This document shows positions 44,869-52,516 of a DNA stretch of 64,000 nt, piece after piece (position 1 is the stretch's first letter; every line of letters starts with the position of its first letter). Location of the stretch: the NCBI GenBank assembly GCA_030532575.1, contig JAUNKV010000001.1, positions 248,001-312,000 on the forward strand. Direction: 5' to 3'. Source of the DNA: Propionibacteriaceae bacterium (GTDB lineage: Bacteria > Actinomycetota > Actinomycetes > Propionibacteriales > Propionibacteriaceae). The notes under the pieces are model-generated. The model was not told where the DNA came from and did not search any database. It saw only the letters and a program-made list of their open reading frames with translations. Position numbers and translations under genes: made by a program.

Positions 44869-45303
44869 TCATGGAGTTCCTTGGTTTTCGTCGATGATTC
44901 CGTCAGGAAGCTGCGGTTTCTCATCGAGCTGGAACTTTGGCAGCTTGATCTTACCATTGGGCTGGGATCGAACCAACTCGTAGGTGATCTCCACGTCACC
45001 CCTCGCGATGGCCTCCTTCAAGGCGTCAGCCTTGGACCCGTGACGCTCGATCAGATCAGCCAAGGCTTGGGCGATCCGGGGGTCCTGTTCCATCAGCTTC
45101 TGCAGGTAGGGGCCGGTGCCCTGCTGGTGCGGAATACCATCCACCTTGGAGGTGCCGAGTGGCCCGCCTCCTCCCTTGGCCTCGTAGATGCTGATCCTGG
45201 GCGGGTCAAGCCTCACACCGATCTTGTCCAAGTGGCCAGCGCCCGGCCTGGAGTCATCTGCGAAGAGCGAACTTTTGCCGCGCCTTTGTGGCCCTAATCC
45301 CAT
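44869..45303 (-). pseudogene. Orphan toxin C-terminal domain fragment
   Basis: The 144-codon frame carries the complete C-terminal domain of toxin 1 (HLDKIGVRLDPPRISIYEAK, then KVDGIPHQQGTGPYL). It has no N-terminal secretion part and no visible ribosome binding site. Bases 44871-45257 match 47108-47494 with about eight mismatches and no gaps (offset 2237), so it arose by a recent segmental duplication. The first ~15 residues (GLGPQRRGKSSLFA) are unrelated to the toxin 1 sequence. It probably serves as a silent reservoir for recombination into a full toxin. Confidence 0.8.
44871..45257. repeat. Segmental duplication of the toxin-1 tip (first copy)
   Basis: Nearly identical to 47108-47494 (about eight differences by eye in 387 bases, no indels). 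Similarity continues with more differences into the start of the following immunity gene on the left. It stops abruptly on the right, just before the conserved DSRPG of the toxin domain begins, so the duplicated block corresponds to a toxin-tip plus immunity-start cassette. Confidence 0.85.
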
Positions 45304-45340
45304 AAACTAACGTTGGCTGGGTCGAGCGTGATTCCTGGCA

Positions 45341-45808
45341 CTAGCCCCCAAGGTAGCGTTCAACCTCAGCATAGTCTGGGCTGAGGATCGAGCATGTTAC
45401 AGAGCTCCAAATGTTTGAGATTTCGACTCGGCTTCCTCCTGGCAGATCCCAGAGAGCCCTCTGTTCATGCTTTTCTTTCTTGACCTTGCCCTTTCCCCAG
45501 GTAGCGCGAAACCGTGCGACTACCGCACTGAAGACGTCGTTCATGAAGGCCACTCGGTCGGGAGAGTCTTCCTGTACAACATCGGTGATCCGAAATTCCA
45601 CTGTCCCTACATGTCCTGACGTCCTGCTGGTCACCAGCAGGACTTCGGGCACCTTGAAGTCGTAAGGAGTCACGTAGAAACCTTTTCCGTCGCGCTCCCA
45701 TCCCAAAGCATCACACGATGCCTCAGCTGCCTTCCGGCCAAGAGGCCACTCTTGGTTCACCCAAAAGTCAACGATGCGGAGCAGCTCATCCACAGGAATA
45801 GACTTCAA
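45341..45808 (-). CDS. DUF6301-like presumed immunity protein (copy E)
   Basis: The most diverged member of the array in this stretch: KSIPVDELLRIVDFWVNQEWPLGR at the N-terminus, GWERDGKGFYVTPYDFKV, and WGKGKVKKEKHEQRALWDL. TTG 45808 has AAAGGA 7 bases upstream (155 residues); a TTG two codons earlier is also in frame. It is closer to the toxin-2-linked copy I (both have DFWVN and ...SPDYAEVERYL / SPSYADTERYL). It lies immediately upstream of the orphan toxin tip and could pair with a lost toxin variant. Confidence 0.72.
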   Translation of the reverse strand: MKSIPVDELLRIVDFWVNQEWPLGRKAAEASCDALGWERDGKGFYVTPYDFKVPEVLLVTSRTSGHVGTVEFRITDVVQEDSPDRVAFMNDVFSAVVARFRATWGKGKVKKEKHEQRALWDLPGGSRVEISNIWSSVTCSILSPDYAEVERYLGG

Positions 45809-46037
45809 GTTCAAATCCTTTCTGTTTGGGCAGCTCTCTCCTGCCTCGTCTTGCAGGGAGAACGTTTCCGTCGGGTCGCGATTTTCGGCGGCTAAACTGT
45901 GTCATCGAAACAAGAAAGGCTCGAGTTGCGCCTGGCTTCGGGTCCTCGTGCTTTGACCCCAAAAGGAAGTGGGGTCGCTGGGTCGCTTTGAGTGCGCACT
46001 CTTGACTCTGCTCTAATTGTTTGTGCGAGAAGGTGTT

Positions 46038-46511
46038 TCAGTGCGCCTTGCCCAAGTACCTGAGAGTCTCAACATAAGAAGGGCTGAAGACATACAGGCG
46101 AATCGTTCGCCAGTTGTTTACTAGTTCAATGTGGGCTCCGTTTGAGGTGTCCCAAGTGGCCTCGTGATCTTCTTTTGATTTCTTGGTCTTCCCTCTCCCC
46201 AAGACAGCCCTGAGAGCATCCACGTAACTGACGAACAAATCATTCAGTGCGAGTTGCTCGTCTGCAGGAGCTTCCCGCTGCACGTCTGTTACCCGGAAGT
46301 AGATGCGCGTGACGCCACCTTCCTCCTTTCCCACGATCACGGAAGCTTCCGGCATGTTCAGCCCGTAGGGCATGACGAAACCACCGTCACCGGTTCCGGG
46401 CCAGCCCAAGGCTTCGCAGGCGGCGTACCCCTGCTCTCTGGTCAGTGGCCAGTCCTGGTTGACGAAGTACTCCGCCAACCTCACGACCTCGTCAACGGGG
46501 ATCGATCTCAT
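46038..46511 (-). CDS. DUF6301-like presumed immunity protein (copy F)
   Basis: 157 residues. The first ~55 residues are almost identical to copies B, C and G (RSIPVDEVVRLAEYFVNQDW to GDGGFVMPYGL). The C-terminal half diverges strongly (RVTDVQREAPADEQLALNDL, GRGKTKKSKEDHEATWDTSN). This conserved front and variable back is what array reshuffling or specificity change would produce. About 220 bases between it and copy E hold only a weak GACCCC/GGGGTC hairpin and no gene I can support. Confidence 0.72.
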   Translation of the reverse strand: MRSIPVDEVVRLAEYFVNQDWPLTREQGYAACEALGWPGTGDGGFVMPYGLNMPEASVIVGKEEGGVTRIYFRVTDVQREAPADEQLALNDLFVSYVDALRAVLGRGKTKKSKEDHEATWDTSNGAHIELVNNWRTIRLYVFSPSYVETLRYLGKAH

Positions 46512-46616
46512 CGCAACTGCTTCCTCTCGAAGTGCATCTTCGTCCTTGTCGTGTCAAGCTCTCTCAGGTGCGAGAAGGGCTCTTGTGAAGGTTTCTACCT
46601 GAATGCGGATTGCTAC

Positions 46617-47090
46617 TCAGAGATTCCCCAAGGACTTAAGAGTCTTTGCGTACGAGGGACTAAGAAGGGTGAATGTGATAGCTTTCCAGTTGTTGACCAA
46701 TGTGACATGGCAGCCGTTTGGCGTACTCCATCGAGCCTCGTGGTCTTCTTTGGTGCGCTTGATCTTTCCTTTGCCCCAAAGGTCACGAAATCGAGTAACG
46801 CAGCTGGAGAAGACATCGTTCATGAACGTGTCCCGCTCTTCAGAAGGGTCGCGCACCACGTCGGTCAACCAGAACTCCACCTCCGCGACCCCTTGTTCTT
46901 CTTTGCCCACAAACACTGAGGCCTCATCAACGTGTTGCACGCCATAGGGCATACGAAACATACCCTTTCCAGCTGCAGGCCATCCGAGGGCTTCACAGGC
47001 TGCGTACCCCTGCTCCCTGGTCAGCGGCCAGTCCTGATTGACGAAGTATTCTGCGAGTTTCACGACTTCGTCAACGGGGATCGATCTCAT
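46617..47090 (-). CDS. DUF6301-like immunity protein next to toxin 1 (copy G)
   Basis: 157 residues from ATG 47090; it starts about 15 bases past the toxin 1 stop, so it is the presumed cognate immunity gene. It shares FWLTDVVRDPSEERDTFMNDVFSS (in two pieces) with copy C, its counterpart next to the orphan tip. Base composition is visibly more A/T-rich than the flanking core genome, as in the rest of this array. Confidence 0.78.
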   Translation of the reverse strand: MRSIPVDEVVKLAEYFVNQDWPLTREQGYAACEALGWPAAGKGMFRMPYGVQHVDEASVFVGKEEQGVAEVEFWLTDVVRDPSEERDTFMNDVFSSCVTRFRDLWGKGKIKRTKEDHEARWSTPNGCHVTLVNNWKAITFTLLSPSYAKTLKSLGNL

Positions 47091-47107
47091 CGCATCCATT
47101 TCCTCTC

Positions 47108-47494
47108 ATGGAGTTCCCAGGTTTTCGTCGATGATTCCGTCAGGAAGCTTCGGTTTCTCATCGAGCTGGAACTTTGACAGCTTGATCTTACCATTGGGCT
47201 GGGACCGAACCAACTCGTAGGTGATCTCCACGTCACCCCTCGCGATGGCCTCCTTCAAGGCGTCAGCCTTGGACCCGTGACGCTCGATCAGATCAGCCAA
47301 GGCTTGGGCGATCCGGGGGTCCTGTTCCATCAGCTTCTGCAGGTAGGGGCCGGTGCCCTGCTGGTGCGGAATACCATCCACCTTGGAGGTGCCGAGTGGC
47401 CCGCCTCCTCCCTTGGCCTCGTAGATGCTGATCCTGGGCGGGTCAAGCCTCACACCGATCTTGTCCAGGTGGCCAGCGCCCGGCCTGGAATCAT
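47108..47494. repeat. Segmental duplication of the toxin-1 tip (second copy)
   Basis: The in-place copy of the toxin C-terminal coding sequence matching 44871-45257 at a constant offset of 2237 bases. Its right edge lies in the toxin gene just upstream of the conserved DSRPGAGHLD motif. Confidence 0.85.
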
Positions 47495-48057
47495 GCCCAA
47501 GGAGCGAGATCTCCTCCCGCGCCTTCATGACGCCATCCGCACCGCTCTCCCCCATGATTTCCGAAGCCTCTTTCAGATCCTGCATCGACTGACGCTCGGC
47601 GTTAATTGCCTCCCGCAGTTCGTGTGCTTGAGTCTTTGTGAGCTCTCCGTCGGCGACCATCTGGTTAAGCTCTTTGCTGTAATCGGAGCCTTTCAAGCGC
47701 TCGATATCAACGTCGAGCCTCTTTGCCAGTTCCTGAATTTGAAGCACGTCTGCCTGATGCTGCTCATGCATTGCATTCCGCTTCTCGACGCTCTCGGAGA
47801 AAGCAGTGTCTTCTTGTGCTTCCTTCGTGACCCCTTCCACGTTCTCGTCGGGGGTGTACTCGCCGTACTTGGCCTTGACGGCCTCAGGTCCATCAACCGG
47901 CTCTGGCGGGTTGGGGTCGGTCACATACTTGCCACCCTCCTTGTTGTGCAGGTTTCCGCCCTTCCCACGGTACGTGTTCTCGGGGTCCGGGTCGCCCTTC
48001 TCGTGGGGGTAGCCGTCCTCGTCGTACCACCAGTCGCGGTCTCCCTTGGGCACCGGC

Positions 48058-48091
48058 CGCCGCTCAGCGCCCGGCGCCGCTCAGCGCCCGG
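48058..48091. repeat. Exact tandem duplication of a 17-mer inside toxin 1
   Basis: CGCCGCTCAGCGCCCGG occurs twice back to back (48058-48074 and 48075-48091). Seventeen is not a multiple of three. With one copy the minus-strand reading is ...ELAPGAERRPVPKGDRDWW..., joining the two halves of the toxin gene in frame. Confidence 0.93.
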
Positions 48092-50163
48092 GGCAAGCTC
48101 TCCACCGGGCCACTGGTTCGGGTCCTTCGGCGACGTGCCTTCGGGGGCTCCGTCCCCCAGGCCCTCATCCGCGTCGGCTCCTGCACGACTGAGCTCGGCA
48201 GAACCATCACGCACCTCAGGTGCATCCAGCCCATCCCCGGCATCCGGGGTTCTTCCGGGATTCACCTCTGCGGCGGCATCGGTACCTCGCGTGCCAGCCT
48301 CCTGCGGCATCCGCTCAGCCTCTGGCACATCGGGGGACTTCCCAGCCTCAGGGATTCTTGACGCCTCGACCTCAGGTGCCTTGGCCCCGCTGGCCTCAGG
48401 AGTCTTCGCAGTATCAACCTCCGGTACCCGCGACGCCTCCACATCCACAGTCTTCGCCCGATCCGGCTCCGGCAGCTTGGAGGACTCAACTTCCGGAGCC
48501 CGCACGCCAGCACCCTCAGGCCTTCGAGTGGTCTCGGCCTCAGCAGCCCGACTCTCAGGCGTGTGAGATGCCTTCACGGAATCTGCCTCCGGCGCCCGTG
48601 ACTGCTCCATCTCCGGGGCCCTGGCCCCCGCCCCTTCAGGAGCCCTGCTCTCAGGCGCCCGAGACGAATCCAGCCCATTGACAGCGTCACTTGCCCGGGG
48701 CCGCTGGGTCGTGGCGGTCGGGTCCGCCTCATCCAGTGCCGTAGCGACCTTGGGGGCCTTCTTCGCCCCCGCCTCACCTGCCAGATCAGCCACATCACCC
48801 ACCGGAGCGGCAGGCACCTTCGGCGCCTTCACATCCTGCATCAGGTTCGGCCCATTGGTGACCACACGATTACCACCACCAAGGCCATGCGTGTTCGTCA
48901 CCGGCGTGTGCGGTGTCGGCGCCCCAGGCGTCTTCGCTGGTTTCACCGACGCGACATCATCAACCCCACGCACCGTATCCGCGCCGACATTGACGAGCTT
49001 GGCCACACCCTCGACCAGGTGCCCACCACCAGGAATCAAGTTGTCAGCAACCTTCACCGTCACCTTGGTGACCTTCGTCACAACTGACGCCACCGTGGAG
49101 ACCTTCGACCCGGCCAACGCCACCTTCGTACCGGCCAGACCAACCTTCGTCGCCGCACCGGCCTGCCCAGCGCCCGGGATGAAACAGGTCCCGATGTTCA
49201 GCACACTCTCCGTCAGTGCGGCAACACCGTCCTCCTTCCACCGGTGCCACCCATCACCACCCTCCTTCGCAGCCTGGTGGTCATACCCGACAAAGCTGCC
49301 CAGCGCGGTCTTGGCCACATCATGACGCTCGTCCACCCACTTGTCGACCTCATCGCCACCGAAGAACTTGATGCCCTGGCTCAACACCGGGCTGGCCAAC
49401 AGTGCTGTCGATCCGACGAAGTCCGCCACCCCGACCCAGGTCGAGGCCAACGTGTCCAAACTCCACCCCTCCGGCCCGAACCCGACCATCGCCTTGGCCC
49501 CGTCCCACGTGGACTTCAGGAAGTTCCCTGCCCCGTGGACCACTGATTCGCCACAGTTGCGGTCCTTCTCCACCGGAGCACCCCAGGGCATCATCTCCCC
49601 ACTCTGCATGATCGCATCAGCAGAGATCGCCTCCACCACAGCCGGGCACGATTGGGTGTAGAGCCCGTTGATGGTGTTCGCGCACGCCGTCGATGCCGTC
49701 GTCAGGGTCTCCACCACCGCCGCATAGCGGCCCAACAACTCCGCGTTCCGGTCCACCGCCGGCTGATGTTCCCGCCACGGTTTCCCGTCATACCCCGCCA
49801 ACGCCTCAGCCCGAAACGCTTCGGCTTCCTGCTCCAGCGTCTCCAGGGTGGTCTTGACCGGCTCGATCGCGTCCGCGTAATCCGCAATCGCCTTCGCAGC
49901 CTTGTCCAGAGTCTCCTTCAGTGATTCCGAGGAGGTTGCTGCCGGGGCCATGATCCCATACGCCTGCTCCGCCCCCGGCCCCGCATACACCGCAGGCAAC
50001 CCACTCCACAACGACACAATGGTGTCCATGTGGGTATCGACGGTCTCCCCCATCGAGCGGAGACTCTGCGCGGCAGCTCGAACCGTATCCGGATCCATCG
50101 TCGACGACTTCACCGGGAACGCCTCAGGCAACACCAACCCATCCCCCGACTGCGGCTGATCAC

Positions 50164-50538
50164 TCATGACCCCGCTCCCTCTTGCTGCGCCAGACCCTCG
50201 AAGTAGCTGAAATCACCTGTGTCCGCAGCCCGAACCATCTCACTCTGCACCGTCGCTGCCATCGTCTCGTTCCCCTCAGCACAGGATCGTGCCGCAAACG
50301 CCACCCCGTTCGCCCCTGCCGCAACCGAGGAACAGATCGTCTGCAACACCTGCTTGTTGTCCTCGAACAGCCCGCTCAGTGCCGTAGCGACGTCCCCACG
50401 CATGTCACCACCAGCCTCCAATCCCGTGAAGATGCCCTCGAAATCCTCCTCCAGCGCGCCGTTGAGCCCCGTGTGTTCGATCTCGACGCTGCTCAGCAGG
50501 CCCTCGAGCCCAGCAGGGTCAATGCTCCAGGAAGTCAT
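50164..50538 (-). CDS. DUF6507-like small helical T7SS-associated protein (module 2)
   Basis: A 124-residue mostly helical protein beginning MTSWSIDPAGLEGLL. ATG 50538 has AAAGGG upstream. It ends at the toxin 1 ATG with a 4-base overlap (ATGA). It is a close paralogue of 55738-56115, which sits in the same place before toxin 2. The W-x-IDP-G opening and size recall DUF6507 proteins of actinobacterial T7SS loci (from memory). Position and size suggest a helical partner that pairs with the toxin's WXG/LXG-like N-terminus for export. Confidence 0.72.
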   Translation of the reverse strand: MTSWSIDPAGLEGLLSSVEIEHTGLNGALEEDFEGIFTGLEAGGDMRGDVATALSGLFEDNKQVLQTICSSVAAGANGVAFAARSCAEGNETMAATVQSEMVRAADTGDFSYFEGLAQQEGAGS

Positions 50539-50539
50539 C

Positions 50540-50875
50540 TCAAACCCTTTCCTCAATCTGGCCGCGGACTTCCGCGGCAATCGCATCAGCAAGTACGCGT
50601 CCGGCCTCGAACGCACCGAAGGGAACCGTCATCTCAGTCCACAACCCGAAACTTCGCGGGGGAGACAGCAGCGCAGGGATCGCCTCGTCGGCAACGCGGA
50701 TCACCTTGGGGGCATGCACGGTCAGCAGGTGTTTGTCGCCGGCGCCGATCAGAGTGCTGATCTCACCGCTCCTGAACTCAAGAATTTGGCCCTCTCCCTG
50801 GGTGCGCAGCAGAGCGCGACGCTGTGCCTCCAGGGTCACCGGGACGTCACTCAACAACACGAGCTCCGTGGCCAT
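50540..50875 (-). CDS. Conserved 111-residue protein of the toxin module (module 2)
   Basis: Not recognised. MATELVLLSDVPVTLEAQRRALLRTQGEG, then GAGDKHLLTVHAP and TEMTVPFGAFEAGRVLADAIAAEV; alpha/beta pattern without signal peptide or membrane helix. The paralogue at 56118-56453 has the same length and about 60% visible similarity and occupies the same slot between the DUF6177-like and DUF6507-like genes. Conserved position suggests a cytosolic adaptor or chaperone for toxin loading. Confidence 0.72.
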   Translation of the reverse strand: MATELVLLSDVPVTLEAQRRALLRTQGEGQILEFRSGEISTLIGAGDKHLLTVHAPKVIRVADEAIPALLSPPRSFGLWTEMTVPFGAFEAGRVLADAIAAEVRGQIEERV

Positions 50876-50878
50876 TGC

Positions 50879-51952
50879 TCACCCTCCCCCGAAGGAACGC
50901 AGTTCCTCGAACTCGGTCGCGAGCAGCGCCGCAAGCCGCTCCTGATCCAAGTCGTGTCCAAAACTCACGAACTGTCGCCACAGCTCGTCGGCGGCGCTGA
51001 ACCGCACCAGCACACTCGGGGCTCGGGACAGCCCCACCGGCTCCACGTCGTAACGCAAGGCCAGGTCCGCGATGTCGACCCCCAGGCTCCGCGCTGCCAC
51101 AGGACCGATCAACACCGCCGCCGGAGCATCCGCATGTCGCCGCTCCACCATCTGGCCCAGTGACCCGGTCCGCTCAGCCACCTGACAGTACGAGATCAAT
51201 GCAACATTGACCTTCCAGCACTCAGCCAGCCCGGTCAACGTGCTGGCCAGTGCCGGATGGGCCCCGATCGGAGCCCGGGCAGGCTGACCGGCAGGTCGCC
51301 CGTACTCGCCCACCGGCACCAACCCCCGGGTGTGCTCCAACACCCCGCCACGGGTACGCGCAAGCGTCACACTCACCGGCGCCCCCGCTGCGCTGCGTGC
51401 GAAATGACGCTCGGACGCAGGCATCTGGGGACGCATCGACGCCGTGAGCGCCGCAGGCTCCCACGGCTGGGCCAACGGCTCACACGTGTCCCACCGCACC
51501 ATCGGCCCGCCACCGAGGCCAGCAACCATGTGCTCGGCCACCATCCCAGCGGTGGTCCGCTCCGTGGCCTCGGCGCGGGTGAAGACATCGAAGAAGAACG
51601 CCCCCTGCGCGGCAGAGGTCACGTTGTTGAACGACGGGAGGAGCGGCTCGCCCCGATACACCGGGCCCCACAGCTCGGAGATCGCATGAATCCGAACGCC
51701 GGTCCTCCCGTCGTAGACCTTCCCATCAAGGTCCCGCACCGCCCAGTAACCGCCAGCCAGCCTCAACTCATCCACCACGAACCAGCTCAAATGAGCCGTC
51801 GCCGAGGTGAACAGAACCGGTTTCAACTGGCTCTTGCGAGCCTCCAGCAGAAAGCTCCGAATCGGAGCCGTGAGCGTCACCCGCTCCGTGAAACACGCGA
51901 GCAGCAGGTAGTCATCGGCCCATTCGTCGGCCAAGGGGTGCAGGACCTTCAT
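50879..51952 (-). CDS. DUF6177-like T7SS-associated protein (module 2)
   Basis: 357 residues from ATG 51952 (MKVLHPLADEWADDYLLL). Further in-frame sequence upstream overlaps the preceding immunity gene and is not shared with the paralogue. Landmarks: PVLFTSATAHLSWFVVDEL, GGYWAVRDLDGKVYDGRTG, then VAEHMVAGLGGGPMVRWDTCEPL. The arrangement (WVV...GG...YDG.TG) matches what I recall of DUF6177 proteins encoded beside actinobacterial T7SS genes. It heads the second toxin module. Confidence 0.75.
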   Translation of the reverse strand: MKVLHPLADEWADDYLLLACFTERVTLTAPIRSFLLEARKSQLKPVLFTSATAHLSWFVVDELRLAGGYWAVRDLDGKVYDGRTGVRIHAISELWGPVYRGEPLLPSFNNVTSAAQGAFFFDVFTRAEATERTTAGMVAEHMVAGLGGGPMVRWDTCEPLAQPWEPAALTASMRPQMPASERHFARSAAGAPVSVTLARTRGGVLEHTRGLVPVGEYGRPAGQPARAPIGAHPALASTLTGLAECWKVNVALISYCQVAERTGSLGQMVERRHADAPAAVLIGPVAARSLGVDIADLALRYDVEPVGLSRAPSVLVRFSAADELWRQFVSFGHDLDQERLAALLATEFEELRSFGGG

Positions 51953-52037
51953 GCTCAGCAGGACCTCACAGCTCGTGGGTTCGCCTCGGCAGTCCGAGAA
52001 ATCTGGGGACGACCGCTGTGCGCCAACCCCCTCCTCA

Positions 52038-52508
52038 TCAACGCTTCTCCAAGTAGCGCTCGGTATCCGCGTAGGAGGGGCTGAGGACCACAAAGATCAC
52101 AGAGGCACCACCGCTGGTCAGTCGCACCCGGCAGCGGTTCTCCAGATCCCATTGCGCCTGCTGCGATGTCTTCCGCTTCTCCACCTTCGGTTTGCCCCAG
52201 AGCTCAGAGAGCTTGGCCGTGACCTCCGCCAGCACGTCGTTGATGAAGAAGCTCCGCTCGTCGGACTCCTCCTTCACGTAGTCAGTGACACTGAAGTCGA
52301 TGGTTGCAACACCATTTTCAGCATGACCGACGACGATCGAGACGTAGGAGGGGTTGAGATCGTAGGGCACGTGGAAGAAACCCTCGCCGTCCTGACTCCA
52401 CCCCAGCTCACGACAGTATCCACGTGCTTCCTCTTCGCTGAGAGGCCACGGTCGGTTGACCCAGAAGTCCGCGATACGGGCCACGTCTTCCGCAGGGATT
52501 GATTTCAT
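52038..52508 (-). CDS. DUF6301-like immunity protein coupled to toxin 2 (copy I)
   Basis: 156 residues from ATG 52508, with GAGGAG about 11 bases upstream; a GTG at 52520 overlaps the toxin 2 stop but abuts the ribosome site. It belongs to the same family as copies B-G: KSIPAEDVARIADFWVNRPW, ELGWSQDGEGFFHVPYDL, ERSFFINDVLAEVTAKL, SPSYADTERYLEK. Direct coupling to an intact toxin is the best evidence in this window that the family is the immunity family. Confidence 0.82.
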   Translation of the reverse strand: MKSIPAEDVARIADFWVNRPWPLSEEEARGYCRELGWSQDGEGFFHVPYDLNPSYVSIVVGHAENGVATIDFSVTDYVKEESDERSFFINDVLAEVTAKLSELWGKPKVEKRKTSQQAQWDLENRCRVRLTSGGASVIFVVLSPSYADTERYLEKR

Positions 52509-52516
52509 GTCCGGGG

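Larger units (their letters stand above)
47106..50167 (-). pseudogene. T7SS polymorphic toxin 1, frameshifted by a 17-bp duplication
   Basis: ATG 50167 opens a protein like toxin 2: SDQPQSGDGLVLPEAFPVKS, a helical WXG/LXG-like region (~190 residues), a small-residue/hydrophobic middle, and a Pro-Glu-Ala repeat linker (xxRAPE-type units). After ~690 codons the frame breaks into an Arg-rich tail ending at 47921. The true continuation (PKGDRDWWYDEDGYPHEKGD, a helical section, then the nuclease-like tip) lies in another frame ending at 47106. The break coincides exactly with the tandem 17-mer at 48058-48091. Removing one unit gives a 1014-residue intact toxin. As sequenced, the tip is not joined to the secretion domain. 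Confidence 0.88.

Noticed and set aside
45815-46037. A small gene in the gap between immunity copies E and F
   Set aside because: Short frames only, no ribosome site and no similarity to neighbours; only a weak 6-bp hairpin is present.
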